Positions 34,974 to 44,035 are shown, counted from the stretch's first letter. The stretch: 64,000 nt of DNA from an uncultured Chloracidobacterium sp. (GCA_936914845.1 CAKZGE010000003.1:558001-622000), one strand, 5' to 3'. Notes: a model not told the origin generated them from the letters alone. Translations and numbers: made by a program.

Positions 34974-35298
34974 ATAGCAGAGAGCCTTCCCTTAAAGCGT
35001 GATAGATCACATGGTTCGGACTCGATTGCCAGTGAGTGATCTCCTCCGGAGTAAAGAACAGGATATCGATAGGAACGTCCGTTTTAGGCAGGCTCCGGCG
35101 AAGATCGCCTATATGTCGGCGACGGCTCCACGTTCTATGGTTCGGGCGTTCACCTACGACTAGTAGGTCGATATCAGAAGATGACTTTTCTGTCCCTCGA
35201 GCGCGAGAGCCCATTAAAATTATCTTCAATGGGTCGCTCAAATCGGCGATCGCCCGAGAAATTTCATTGAGATCGACTTGGTGACGCTGCATACGCAT
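34960..35298 (-). CDS. Minimal nucleotidyltransferase (MNT/Pol-beta fold)
   Basis: 112 residues with the nucleotidyltransferase signature ILMGSRARGTEKSSSDIDLLV (GS ... DxD). MNTs of MntA/HepT pairs neutralise the HEPN toxin by adding AMP to it. A second ATG three codons... two codons later (35292) is equally possible. It starts 14 bases after carA, so the pair may be read through from the carA transcript. Confidence 0.85.
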   Translation of the reverse strand: MRMQRHQVDLNEISRAIADLSDPLKIILMGSRARGTEKSSSDIDLLVVGERPNHRTWSRRRHIGDLRRSLPKTDVPIDILFFTPEEITHWQSSPNHVIYHALREGSLLYERA

Positions 35299-35312
35299 AT
35301 AATATCAAGAAT

Positions 35313-36419
35313 TTAATGACCGCGCTCCTTATTTTCCATATACGCAATAAATCGCTCAAAGAGATATTCAGAATCGTGTGGGCCGGGAGCTGATTCCGGG
35401 TGGTATTGGACCGAGAAGACGGGCAGCGTTTTGTGGCGAAGCCCGGCGACCGTGTTGTCGTTAAGGTTGATGTGCGTTACCTCGACATCGGCGGGAAGCG
35501 AAGCAGCATCGACGGCGAAACCATGATTGTGCGAGGTTATTTCGACCTTGCCGGTAGTTAGGTCTTTGATCGGCTGATTGCCGCCGCGGTGGCCGAATTT
35601 CAGTTTATACGTTTCGCCGCCAAATGCTTGACCGAGCAATTGGTGGCCAAGGCAGATACCGAACATAGGTACATTTGACCCGGTAAGTTTTTTGATCTCT
35701 TCGACGACGGATATCATCGAGGCCGGATCGCCCGGCCCATTCGATAAAAATATACCGTCGGGCTGCAATGCCAAAACTTCGGCGGCAGAGGTTGCGGCGG
35801 GAACGACCGTTATGCGACAGCCGTATTTGGCAAATTCGCGTAGGCTGTTGGTCTTTACGCCGAAATCATAAGCGACGATATGATATCTTGCTTCACCGTT
35901 TGCGGGGTAATCGAACGATGTGTCGATAGTGACGGATGTCGCCAATTCCCGTTTGGTCATTTCCGGCGAAGCGAGCACGCGCCGCAAAAGGCTGTTGGGG
36001 TTTAGGTCAATGGTCGATATCGCCGCGCGCATGGCCCCTTTGTCACGGATATGGCGAACCAAAGCACGCGTATCGATGCCCTCTATGCCGAGAATGCCGC
36101 TGTTTTTCAGATAATCCTGCAGGCTAAGCTGAGAGCGCCAGTTTGAGACGATGCGGCTTGATTCGCGAACGACAAAACCCTCGACCCACGGACGGCGAGA
36201 TTCAGAATCTTCGTTATTGATACCGTAATTGCCGATCAGCGGGTAGGTCATACATACGATCTGGCCGGCATAGCTGGGATCGGTCAAAATTTCCTGATAA
36301 CCGGACATCGAAGTGTTGAAAACGATCTCGCCAAATGTTTCGCCATCAGCGCCAAAAGACGCACCCGCAAAGGTGCGTCCATCTTCGAGTACCAAAATCG
36401 CGTCTTTCGTTTCGTTCAT
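35313..36419 (-). CDS. carA: Carbamoyl-phosphate synthase small subunit
   Basis: 368 residues. N-terminal LVLEDGRTFAGASFGADGET and the class I glutamine amidotransferase half with FGICLGHQLLGQAFGG (nucleophile Cys), plus the C-terminal VQYHPESAPGPHDSEYLF (His/Glu of the triad). It releases ammonia from glutamine for the large subunit CarB, which is not in the window. Forty-eight bases after lepB on the same strand. Confidence 0.96.
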   Translation of the reverse strand: MNETKDAILVLEDGRTFAGASFGADGETFGEIVFNTSMSGYQEILTDPSYAGQIVCMTYPLIGNYGINNEDSESRRPWVEGFVVRESSRIVSNWRSQLSLQDYLKNSGILGIEGIDTRALVRHIRDKGAMRAAISTIDLNPNSLLRRVLASPEMTKRELATSVTIDTSFDYPANGEARYHIVAYDFGVKTNSLREFAKYGCRITVVPAATSAAEVLALQPDGIFLSNGPGDPASMISVVEEIKKLTGSNVPMFGICLGHQLLGQAFGGETYKLKFGHRGGNQPIKDLTTGKVEITSHNHGFAVDAASLPADVEVTHINLNDNTVAGLRHKTLPVFSVQYHPESAPGPHDSEYLFERFIAYMENKERGH

Positions 36420-36467
36420 CTGAATAGGATTTTAACGCAATCCGACGCAAATTCTAATCCTTCAAGT

Positions 36468-37100
36468 TCAATTTTCATCGACCGGAATCGAACCCTCGTC
36501 CGGTGAGGGTGCGGGCGGTTTGTCCGGGATATCGTATTCGCCGTGTTCGAGAAAGCCGGCTTCGCCGGGGCGCCAATATCTAAAGAATGCTTTGCCATAA
36601 ATATATTTCTCCGGCACGAGCCCCCAATAGCGCGAATCTGATGAATTATCACGGTTGTCGCCCATGACGAAATAGTAGTGCTGATCGACGGAGCGTACCA
36701 GATTATCGCGAAGACTTTTATTATGAAGCGTGTCCAGATAGGGTTCATTCAACAGCTTGCCGTCGATATAGACCTTGCCGTTGCGCACCTCGACGGTTTC
36801 GCCGGGCAGACCGATCACGCGTTTGACATAGCTTTTGTCCGGGTCGCTCGGGTACCAAAAAACAACAATATCACCGCGGGAAATGTGGCCCCAACTAACG
36901 CTTTTGATCTTGTAATAGACAAGCTTATTGACCAACAGCCGTTCGCCGTCATGCAGTTGCGGCACCATCGATGTGCCTTCGACCAAAACGGGTTGAACAG
37001 CAAAAACGCCGACCAATACAAAAACTACGATAATGAGGAAAACATCTCGCAGCAGACGCAGACTCTCCGTCCAGATGGTCTTTTGCGATTCGTAACGCAT
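36468..37100 (-). CDS. lepB: Signal peptidase I
   Basis: About 210 residues with one N-terminal membrane segment (VFLIIVVFVLVGVFAVQPVLV), catalytic Ser in VEGTSMVPQL, Lys in KSYVKRVIGLPGE and the C-terminal GDNRDNSSDSR box. It removes signal peptides of secreted proteins at the inner membrane. The frame opens to 37241, but the ATG at 37100 has a strong GAGGTGG eight bases upstream and gives the usual length, so it is preferred; 37181 is possible. Confidence 0.95.
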   Translation of the reverse strand: MRYESQKTIWTESLRLLRDVFLIIVVFVLVGVFAVQPVLVEGTSMVPQLHDGERLLVNKLVYYKIKSVSWGHISRGDIVVFWYPSDPDKSYVKRVIGLPGETVEVRNGKVYIDGKLLNEPYLDTLHNKSLRDNLVRSVDQHYYFVMGDNRDNSSDSRYWGLVPEKYIYGKAFFRYWRPGEAGFLEHGEYDIPDKPPAPSPDEGSIPVDEN

Positions 37101-37295
37101 CTTTACCACCTCGATGTCCGTGTCATCCTTGGCGGAAACAAGGCCAAAGCTGAATTGATTTTTTTTTCGCTTGTCCAACATAAAGAGCAACGTTGAGTTT
37201 GATGCGGCGGCGAATACGGCGGTTGGCGCGCCGCAGAACATTTAAAAAATTAACTGTCTGTGGATTTTTTGTCAAAGATATTGTTCAATTACGTT

Positions 37296-38423
37296 ATGAA
37301 CGAGCAAATTCGGCGGCTGTTTCCGGCGGCCAATAAATACACATACCTGAATAGTGCGGCGGTTTCGCCAATGCCCCTGACCGCAGTGGCCGCGGCGAAC
37401 TGGCAGCTGACCGATGTGGCAGAGAACGGCACAAAGCACTTTGACGATTGGGTCGCCAAAAAGAACGAAGCGCGCGGCTTGCTGGCTGAAATGCTGAACG
37501 TACGGCCGGAACAGGTCGCCTTTATGCGGAACACTTCGGACGGGTTCGCTTCGGTTGCAAATGGTATAACCTGGCGGGACACCGACAATATCGTTTCGTT
37601 CGAAAACGAGTTTCCGGCAAATTTCTACCCGTGGCGAATGGTGCGTGACCGTTTTGGAGTACAGCTTCGTTTGTGTCCGGAGCGCGACGGGCGCATCGAA
37701 ATAGATGAGCTGATCGGCATGATCGACGTGCATACACAATTGGTCGCTATCAGCGCCGTGCAATTTGCCTCTGGTTTTCGGGCGGATCTGGAAAGGATCG
37801 GCAAAGCGGCGCGGGACGCGGATGCATTGTTTGCGGTTGATATCATTCAGGCCCTTGGAGCAATGGCGATCGATCTGCCGTCACAATATGTCGATATTGC
37901 GGCCGGGTCGAGCCACAAATGGCTTTGTTCGCCGGAAGGCGGCGGGATGATCTATCTGTCGGAGCGGGCTCGCGAACGTGTGCAACCGACGGACGTAGGC
38001 TGGATAAGCGTCGAAGATCCGTGGGATTTTGAAGACACGGAGCAGGATTTCAAGCGGAATGCTCTCGCCTGGGAAACCGGAACCGGGCCGTCCGCCGTAT
38101 ATTTTGGAATGGCCGAAAGCCTAAAGCTGTTCAAAGAAACAGGCTTAAAAAATATCGCGAATTATTTGGATGATCTAAGCACCTATCTCTGCGATTCGCT
38201 AGCCGGAAAACCGTACAAATTGATCAGCTCGCGGCGGCCGGGTGAACGCTCAGCGATAGTGTGCATTGAACATACCGGCGGGCGGTCATCAGCAGATATC
38301 GCCGATGAGCTCGAGGCAAAGGACGTTATTGTCAGTCCGCGCGGAAGCCGACTGCGGATATCACCGCATTTTTACAACACCACCGAAGATATTGATGAAT
38401 TTATCCGCCAGCTGCCCGATTAG
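37296..38423 (+). CDS. Class V aminotransferase-fold PLP enzyme
   Basis: 375 residues. PLP fold with DALFAVDIIQALGAMAID and SSHKWLCSPEGGGMIYL, in which the Lys after SSH should hold the cofactor. Closest in style to cysteine desulfurase-like or isopenicillin-epimerase-like proteins, but no IscS-type active Cys loop was seen. Substrate unknown. The ATG at 37296 (MNEQIRRLF) replaces an upstream one with no family-like sequence. Confidence 0.88.
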   Translation: MNEQIRRLFPAANKYTYLNSAAVSPMPLTAVAAANWQLTDVAENGTKHFDDWVAKKNEARGLLAEMLNVRPEQVAFMRNTSDGFASVANGITWRDTDNIVSFENEFPANFYPWRMVRDRFGVQLRLCPERDGRIEIDELIGMIDVHTQLVAISAVQFASGFRADLERIGKAARDADALFAVDIIQALGAMAIDLPSQYVDIAAGSSHKWLCSPEGGGMIYLSERARERVQPTDVGWISVEDPWDFEDTEQDFKRNALAWETGTGPSAVYFGMAESLKLFKETGLKNIANYLDDLSTYLCDSLAGKPYKLISSRRPGERSAIVCIEHTGGRSSADIADELEAKDVIVSPRGSRLRISPHFYNTTEDIDEFIRQLPD

Positions 38424-38425
38424 GC

Positions 38426-39142
38426 CTATTCGCTGAGTTCATCAAGATTAAGCCGCGTCAGCCCGCCGGCATCGGAGAAAGCTTTCCAATCACGGCGGCG
38501 CTGTTCGCGAATGCGATAAAAAACAAAACCTATCAAAACCCCGGCCAGAACGGAGGTGAAAATACCGCCGATGATCCACAGAACCGTAGAAATAAAAATA
38601 TCGCGAGTGGTTACGACAAAATATCTTTCCAGCTTTTCCGAAAGATAGGGGTCTTCTCCTAGCCACTGGACCGTTTTTTGATATTTGATCTGATCAAGAA
38701 GGCTATTTGCCGCCGCTTGGTCCGGTGCATCGAAAACAAATACGTTGTAATTGCCGATACGGCGGTAAACGGTCGATGATTCGGGTGCGGCCGCGAAATA
38801 TGCCAGGAATTTTGAATCGGCCTCTGAGGAAAGTTGGGGGTTTGAATATTCGACGATCAGCAGCCGACCTTCCGGATAAGACGCTGTAACCGCTTCGGTC
38901 CCGCCGCGAAAATCTATCAGATCTATCACCGGCCGTTCGCCGAGTTCTGTTTTTAGCGGAGCGGGATCAGCGGCGAAAACCGACCCCGGATGTTTCTGCG
39001 GCCAATCAGGCAGATGCTTTACCAAAACCGGCAAACCGTCGCCATCTGAGATCTCCTGAGGACGAGGGGCGTTTTGGGCAACCGCACCGACCGATCCGAA
39101 AAAGATCATCAAAACACATAATTTCAGGTAAAAGTTGAACAT
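38426..39142 (-). CDS. Hypothetical membrane-anchored protein
   Basis: 238 residues with a signal peptide (MFNFYLKLCVLMIFFGSVGAVAQ), a periplasmic domain of about 165 residues (LLIVEYSNPQLSSEADSKFL, YRRIGNYNVFVFDAPD) and one C-terminal membrane helix (VLWIIGGIFTSVLAGVLIGFVFY) ending in a short cytoplasmic tail. No known family was recognised. It is convergent with the PLP enzyme, stops two bases apart. Confidence 0.75.
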   Translation of the reverse strand: MFNFYLKLCVLMIFFGSVGAVAQNAPRPQEISDGDGLPVLVKHLPDWPQKHPGSVFAADPAPLKTELGERPVIDLIDFRGGTEAVTASYPEGRLLIVEYSNPQLSSEADSKFLAYFAAAPESSTVYRRIGNYNVFVFDAPDQAAANSLLDQIKYQKTVQWLGEDPYLSEKLERYFVVTTRDIFISTVLWIIGGIFTSVLAGVLIGFVFYRIREQRRRDWKAFSDAGGLTRLNLDELSE

Positions 39143-39391
39143 CTGTCTATATTCGTTTACACGGACAATATCAAAGCGCTCGGGAAAACCCAATTGCAAT
39201 GATACGATACACACCCCAAATGGTATAGGAGCAAACGTATCGCTACGCAAATCTTTCGTTGGATGTCGCGTTTTCAGAAAGGTATGCCTAAATAATGCAA
39301 CTATATTTCCGGCCGGACGTTATAAATAGGACAGCAACAATAAGTTTGGCACACCAATTGATTGCAAAAGGAGAGTAAGGGGGGAAAGCAA

Positions 39392-40060
39392 ATGACTACA
39401 GAAACCTTAAATTATCCCGTATTTCAAAGCGATTCGGTCGCGGCCGTGAGCGAAACCTCTACTAAGGGAGCCGCCATTGCCAATGTTTCGAAAGTAAAGG
39501 ATTTTGAGTTAACGCAGGCCGCCGCGAAAGGTGACATGGTCGCCTTTGAGGAATTGTACCAACGGCATCATCGCCGAGTTTATTCCATCTGTCTGCGTAT
39601 GCTGCAAAATGCTTATGAAGCCGAAGACCTTACGCAGGATGTCTTTATACAACTATATCGGAAGGTAGGCAGTTTTCGCGGCGATTCGGCCTTTACGACG
39701 TGGCTGCACCGAATGACCGTCAATCAGGTGCTGATGCATTTCCGCAAGCGAAATGTAAAATTTGAAAAAACTACGGAAGAAGGTGAAACACCCGATCAAG
39801 TAGTTGCCGGAACGGATAACCCGTTCAGGATGCCGATCGTGGACAAGATCGCTCTGGAAAATGCGATCGACCAATTGCCGCCCGGATACCAAAACGTGTT
39901 CGTGCTGCACGATGTGGAAGGTTTTGAACACGAAGAGGTGGCTCGCATTTTGGGTTGTTCGGTCGGAACTTCGAAATCGCAGCTCCATAAGGCAAGACTT
40001 AAGCTGAGAAAGCTTTTGAAGAAGAAAGCCAATCCGCGTTTGATCGGCGTCGGGGTCTAA
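39392..40060 (+). CDS. ECF-type RNA polymerase sigma-70 factor
   Basis: 222 residues. Region 2 (AFEELYQRHHRRVYSICLRML, AEDLTQDVFIQLYRKVGSF) and region 4 (LPPGYQNVFVLHDVEGFEHEE, SVGTSKSQLHKARLKLRKLL) are intact; the N-terminal 40 residues are an extra low-complexity lead. The start is fixed by a strong AGGGGGGAAAG before the ATG. No anti-sigma gene is adjacent on either side, so control is unknown. A strong terminator follows, so it is probably monocistronic. Confidence 0.94.
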   Translation: MTTETLNYPVFQSDSVAAVSETSTKGAAIANVSKVKDFELTQAAAKGDMVAFEELYQRHHRRVYSICLRMLQNAYEAEDLTQDVFIQLYRKVGSFRGDSAFTTWLHRMTVNQVLMHFRKRNVKFEKTTEEGETPDQVVAGTDNPFRMPIVDKIALENAIDQLPPGYQNVFVLHDVEGFEHEEVARILGCSVGTSKSQLHKARLKLRKLLKKKANPRLIGVGV

Positions 40061-40085
40061 AAAACCATTCTATCCCAAAAAGTGC

Positions 40086-40118
40086 AAAGGCCGCCCGAAA
40101 AAGGCGGCCCTTTTTTTG
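40086..40118 (+). terminator. Rho-independent terminator after the ECF sigma gene
   Basis: Perfect GGCCGCC (40089-40095) / GGCGGCC (40103-40109) stem followed by seven T. Confidence 0.9.
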
Positions 40119-40328
40119 TTCGAGATCGGCGAATGTAGGCGATATGGCACCTATCGAATTGATGATGGCGCAAGCTGTGGAGCGTTCGCTTGTGGCCCTT
40201 ATCACAGGAATATTTGAATTTGCTCGCCCGCACAGGAAAAATAGAAGCTCACAAAAGCCAATAAACCGGCTTTCGACCAGAGCGGCGGTTCGGGAATATG
40301 CCAGGCGGATGGCACTTCCGCCCGGGCA

Positions 40329-41480
40329 TCAGACAAAATAGCTGTTCAGCTCTATATTCCGGCGGCTGAGTTCGGCAACGAAGCGCGCAGGATCGATCGC
40401 TAATTCTTGTGGAACGGAGCCGCGGCGGGCGACTTCGCCGCCGGCCATCATCTGCGCGATGATCGAAGCCGGAAAGGCGGTGGTGCGCATCATCGCCGAG
40501 AGGCCGGCAGATTCGTCAGATCGGTCAACTATGTCGTATCGGAGCGTAACATTCTGGTCGGCGTCGGCAATTTTTCCTTTGAATTCAAGACGGACCAGCA
40601 CCAGATCCGGGCCATCGGCGGGCAGATGTTTCTGCAGCAATTCGGCAAAGACCATGCGCGGCGTCACCTGAGGAAGATCGGCCGAGAAAGGTTCGCTTGA
40701 ACATAGTCCGAGGTCGATCATCGTCTTAAATTTGGTGCAATGGCCGGCGTAGCGGATGGTCTTATAATCAAGCTCTTTGACCTTTCCTAAAAAGGTATCA
40801 GGCAAAGTAGACGTGCCGCCGCTGGTCTGAAATGCCTCGAGCGGAGGAAAGCCGTCGAAGGAGAGAGATTCGATCTCTGTCATCGACGCGACCTCGGCGA
40901 TCGAGCCGCGGCGGATGACACGAGCAGATTCGATGTATTCGTTTATGAGGCCTTCGACCGAAAAGACAAGCTGGTAATCGAGCGGCGGCTGCGGCGCCTG
41001 GGGCAAGCCGCCCACGCGGATGTGGATCTCGTCGAGCTGTGCGAATTGTGCCGCGCCGTGCATAGCCAGTATCGAGACCATGCCGGGAGCGAGTCCGCAA
41101 TCCGGAATGATGCTGACGCCGGCGGCCTGTGCCTCGGCGTCAAGTGCGAGCTGAGCATCGACCACATAATTGTTTCCGCCGAGGTCACAAAAATGCGAAC
41201 CGGCCACAATGGCGGCCCTTGACAGCGATTCGTTGTACCAATAATTTACGCAGGAAATGACCGCATCATGGCCGCGCATCAATTCTTTCATGGCGGTGAG
41301 ATCGGCGGCGTCCGCTTCGAATCCGGTAATGCGAGCGGAACCGATCTTTGATGCCGCAGCGGCGGCGGCTCCGGCGTGCACATCGGCGATGGTCACGGCC
41401 GCAACATCCGGCGAATTGTGGATCAGGTCGAAAGCGGCGCCAAAACCCATTCGCCCGGCCCCTAAAACAAGTATTTTCAT
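40329..41480 (-). CDS. Saccharopine dehydrogenase-family NAD(P)-binding oxidoreductase
   Basis: 383 residues. Rossmann start MKILVLGAGRMGFGAAFDL, then VISCVNYWYNESLSRAAI and CDLGGNNYV, and the Sacchrp_dh_C-like second half. Members make saccharopine, carboxynorspermidine or related imine-reduced products; the specific substrate is not evident. It begins nine bases after the PilZ gene on the same strand. Not linked to lysine genes here. Confidence 0.88.
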   Translation of the reverse strand: MKILVLGAGRMGFGAAFDLIHNSPDVAAVTIADVHAGAAAAAASKIGSARITGFEADAADLTAMKELMRGHDAVISCVNYWYNESLSRAAIVAGSHFCDLGGNNYVVDAQLALDAEAQAAGVSIIPDCGLAPGMVSILAMHGAAQFAQLDEIHIRVGGLPQAPQPPLDYQLVFSVEGLINEYIESARVIRRGSIAEVASMTEIESLSFDGFPPLEAFQTSGGTSTLPDTFLGKVKELDYKTIRYAGHCTKFKTMIDLGLCSSEPFSADLPQVTPRMVFAELLQKHLPADGPDLVLVRLEFKGKIADADQNVTLRYDIVDRSDESAGLSAMMRTTAFPASIIAQMMAGGEVARRGSVPQELAIDPARFVAELSRRNIELNSYFV

Positions 41481-41489
41481 ATCAATGGA

Positions 41490-41846
41490 TTACCATTCGT
41501 CGGGGTCGTCGGGCTTTAGGCCGGCAACAGTTTCGCGAGCCAATTCCCAAACCTGGTCCCATTGCGGCGAAGGTTCGGAAAGGTTCAATGCGACCTGCGG
41601 ATGAGCCGCGTTGCGTTCCAAGCGGATGACGTGTGTCATTACGGTCACGTCATTTTCTTCGGAAACGGTAAGCTCTATTTGTGAACCGACCGCGGGCAGC
41701 GTGCGGGGAAGGTAGATCAAGGCACCGTTCGGGCCGACATTTTCGGTCAAACCATCTTCGGCGATCTCGTTTCCGCTTTCATCGTTCCATTTGGCACGGA
41801 CGGGAAATGCGACGACATACCTTTCGCCGCGGCGTCTATCGAGCAT
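41490..41846 (-). CDS. PilZ-domain protein
   Basis: 118 residues with a PilZ beta-barrel: an N-terminal RRRGERYVV (the RxxxR element) and TENVGPNGALIYLP in place of the usual (D/N)xSxxG. The second motif keeps N and G but has lost the Ser, so cyclic-di-GMP binding may be weak. Probable regulator or adaptor; operon with the dehydrogenase. Confidence 0.82.
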   Translation of the reverse strand: MLDRRRGERYVVAFPVRAKWNDESGNEIAEDGLTENVGPNGALIYLPRTLPAVGSQIELTVSEENDVTVMTHVIRLERNAAHPQVALNLSEPSPQWDQVWELARETVAGLKPDDPDEW

Positions 41847-41959
41847 AAATTCTCCTTACGTGAATGGTGTGCAAAAGATAACGCCAGACATCTGAAAAAA
41901 GAGGCGTCCTACGATACGAAAGTGTAGCAAATGTTAAAAAAAAGCGCACACGTAAATCA

Positions 41960-42094
41960 TTGAAAACACAACAATTGCATATAGAATAAGGAGTTGCGGC
42001 CGCAATGGTGATAGACAATGTCTATGCAAAATGCTATTCTCTTAAAATGTTTTGGCTGAAAGCGGCCGGAACAGCGTGCTGATGGCCGGTTTTT
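41960..42094 (+). other. Possible small transcription unit with a 25-codon ORF
   Basis: In the 375-base gap between the PilZ and 3D genes: TTGAAA (41960-41965), a 16-base spacer, TAGAAT (41982-41987), AAGGAG (41988-41993), an ATG at 42005 with 25 codons (MVIDNVYAKCYSLKMFWLKA...) ending at 42082, then a hairpin CGGCC (42063-42067) / GGCCG (42084-42088) with five T. The order suggests a short RNA or peptide, but no homologue is known to me. Confidence 0.3.
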
Positions 42095-42132
42095 GAGCGG
42101 TCAAAAAGAACGCATTTAGCCTTCGCATTTTA

Positions 42133-42182
42133 TGTAAATTTACAAATAGTGGCTGATGAGAGCGATCTCGACCACTATTTTT
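42133..42182 (+). promoter_or_regulatory. Palindrome and hairpin in the leader of the 3D-domain gene
   Basis: A perfect 12-base palindrome TGTAAATTTACA (42133-42144) runs into a hairpin with a 9-base stem AAATAGTGG (42144-42152) / CCACTATTT (42172-42180) followed by T. It ends 39 bases before the start codon of the 3D gene. It could be an attenuator, mRNA stability element or operator. Confidence 0.45.
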
Positions 42183-42221
42183 GCATTTTAGGCGTTGGCG
42201 AAAATTTAGGAGCTTTGAATA

Positions 42222-42830
42222 ATGAAAAATCTCGTCAGAGGAGCCGTTATTCTGTCACTTTTAAGCTTGTTCGTGATCTTTATTTACGCACAGGTACAGA
42301 CAGAAGAAGGACTCAGTTCAGCGAATGATTCGCAATTTGAATTTAATACAAATAATAGTTTAGTAAGTTCGCATTTAAATTTAAGAACAGCATTTAACAA
42401 TTCGCAGGTAAACAGCAATAAAACGGTAAAGACAGAAAAAGCGGCTTCTGCCAAAGAATCGGAACCGATCAACACGGCAGTAGCGGAACAGGACAAGGAA
42501 CGGGGGAATAAGGTAGAAAAAACGGTTCTTTCAAAAGCGATCAATAAAGCGGCGGCAATAAGCCGCGGGGCTTTTGTGGCGACGGCATATTGCCTTCGCG
42601 GCAGAACGGCGATGGGCCACAGTGTCCGTTCCGGGTTGATCGCGGCCGATCCGCGTATTTTGCGGCTTGGTTCGAAGGTGGTGCTCGACGCCGGCAATCA
42701 CAGCGGCCAGTATCTGGTCTCAGATACGGGCGGCGGTATCAAAGGAAAAAGGATCGATATCTGGATGGCAAGTTGTGCCGATGCAAAACGCTTCGGACGC
42801 CGTACCGTTAATATTGGCGTTCTGCAGTAA
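42222..42830 (+). CDS. 3D-domain protein (secreted, MltA-like cell-wall enzyme fold)
   Basis: 202 residues. N-terminal membrane segment or signal (LVRGAVILSLLSLFVIFIYA), an Asn/Ser/Lys-rich spacer of about 90 residues, then the 3D domain with its three aspartates: AADPRILRLGSKV, VSDTGGGIKGKRIDIWM. The domain is shared with lytic transglycosylase MltA and resuscitation factors and acts on peptidoglycan. AGGAG lies nine bases before the ATG. It has an unusually structured leader. Confidence 0.88.
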   Translation: MKNLVRGAVILSLLSLFVIFIYAQVQTEEGLSSANDSQFEFNTNNSLVSSHLNLRTAFNNSQVNSNKTVKTEKAASAKESEPINTAVAEQDKERGNKVEKTVLSKAINKAAAISRGAFVATAYCLRGRTAMGHSVRSGLIAADPRILRLGSKVVLDAGNHSGQYLVSDTGGGIKGKRIDIWMASCADAKRFGRRTVNIGVLQ

Positions 42831-42864
42831 ATTGAACACCGAAAATTAGATATTAATATTTATA

Positions 42865-42896
42865 GCCCGTGTGCGAACGCGGGCCTTTTTATTTTT
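42865..42896 (+). terminator. Terminator after the 3D-domain gene
   Basis: GCCCGTG / CGCGGGC stem (42865-42871 and 42878-42884, one G-U pair) with six-base loop and CTTTTTATTTTT. It overlaps the 3' end of the convergent Cys-rich gene. Confidence 0.75.
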
Positions 42897-43089
42897 GCGA
42901 AGTGCCGTCGGCGGGTTTTGGCGAATCTTTGCTATAGAGCTTTAGGCATTGCGGACACAGGCAACGCTTGAAACAGCGGCGAAGTTCGTCTGCCGAGCCG
43001 GTCGCCAATTCCAGATCTTGGCACCAGCACGAGCTTGCGTCCACACCGCATTCAAATTCATTTTTGCATTTTTCGCATATTTCCAGCAT
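42889..43089 (-). CDS. Cysteine-rich CWC-family protein
   Basis: 66 residues with nine cysteines: ICEKCKNEFECG, SSCWCQDLEL, CFKRCLCPQCL. The pattern matches the small CWC family, probably zinc binding, function unknown. The frame extends upstream to 43230, but the first ATG after the acyltransferase stop (43089) fits the family start. Last gene of an MgtC-acyltransferase operon, 13 bases after the previous stop. Confidence 0.8.
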   Translation of the reverse strand: MLEICEKCKNEFECGVDASSCWCQDLELATGSADELRRCFKRCLCPQCLKLYSKDSPKPADGTSQK

Positions 43090-43102
43090 TTTTTTAGACT
43101 TA

Positions 43103-44035
43103 TCAGTAAAGCGAGGCTTGGCCGGCGGGCCGTGTCTTCCAGCGTTTGTGTATCCAGAGCCATTGTTCGGGATATTGGCGGACGAGGTTTTCGACCTCAG
43201 CGGTAAAAGCGGCGGTCGTCGCCAGCACATCTGCTGCCCGGTTGCCGGTATCGACGGCTTCGATAAGACGGCCGTGAACGGCGCGGTATCTTTGTGTCGA
43301 AGCGTCCCAAACTCCTGCCATCGGCAAGATCATTGCGCCGGTCCGAAGCGCAAGCATGGCTGGGCCGGCCGAGGTGCAGGCATCAATTCCGAAAAACGGT
43401 ACAAAGACACCTTCTTTCGGGTGTGTATTGACATCTGCGAGGATGCCGAGAATGCCTCCTTCGCGAAGAACACGAATGGCGCGGTTCATGGCATTTGTCT
43501 TGTTGATCGGACGATTGCCGAACTTTGTCCGCAGGCGGTGCGTCAGATCTTCGATCAACGGATTATCAAGTGGCCGGGCAAGATAGCTCATCGGCTGATA
43601 GAACGTCGACCAGGCATAGACAAGCATTTCCCAATTGCCCATGTGCGGGCTGATGATGATGATACCGCGGCCTTCGTCACGAAGCTTTTCGTAGGTTTGC
43701 CACAGATCGGGGGCAATGTCGAAATCTATCAGAGCCGCTAAGCCGTCGGACGTAGCCTTTGGAAACTGGCTCATTTCTCCCAACATCCGCCCCAGGCTTT
43801 GAAAGGTGCCGCGGAGCAGATCACGCCGCTCCGAGAAGCTTTTTTCCGGATAAGCCATTTCAAGATTACGCATCCCGGTTTTGCTGAGCGGTGCAATGGT
43901 TTGAAAAGCGAGCGAACCGGCGGCCATGCCGAGCCAAACTGCGACCTTGCGGGGCAACAGCCGGAGCGTAAAAAACAGCAGCCAAACGGCCGCGTATTCG
44001 ACGCGTATCTGAAGCTTACTTTTCCTGCTTGCCAT
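43103..44035 (-). CDS. Lipid A biosynthesis (LpxL/HtrB-like) acyltransferase
   Basis: 310 residues: N-terminal membrane anchor (AAVWLLFFTLRLLPRKVAVWLGM), then the HxxxxE catalytic motif in ISPHMGNWEMLVYAW (near 128) and the LNRRP-like AGVWDAS and WIHKRWKTRP end. It transfers a secondary acyl chain to lipid A at the inner membrane. It overlaps the MgtC gene by 20 bases. Supports a diderm host with LPS-like lipid A. Confidence 0.9.
   Translation of the reverse strand: MASRKSKLQIRVEYAAVWLLFFTLRLLPRKVAVWLGMAAGSLAFQTIAPLSKTGMRNLEMAYPEKSFSERRDLLRGTFQSLGRMLGEMSQFPKATSDGLAALIDFDIAPDLWQTYEKLRDEGRGIIIISPHMGNWEMLVYAWSTFYQPMSYLARPLDNPLIEDLTHRLRTKFGNRPINKTNAMNRAIRVLREGGILGILADVNTHPKEGVFVPFFGIDACTSAGPAMLALRTGAMILPMAGVWDASTQRYRAVHGRLIEAVDTGNRAADVLATTAAFTAEVENLVRQYPEQWLWIHKRWKTRPAGQASLY

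Noticed and set aside
39347..39366. Sigma-54-like TGGCAC ... TTGCA before the ECF sigma gene
   Set aside because: The GG and GC are 14 bases apart; sigma-54 promoters need ten.
40144..40341. 65-codon open frame between the sigma-factor terminator and the dehydrogenase
   Set aside because: No ribosome site, no family-like sequence, and it runs into the 3' end of the dehydrogenase gene on the other strand.
42144..42180. CTGATGAG within the hairpin suggested a hammerhead ribozyme
   Set aside because: The GAAA element after stem II is absent (CGACC instead), and no cleavage-site stem is present.
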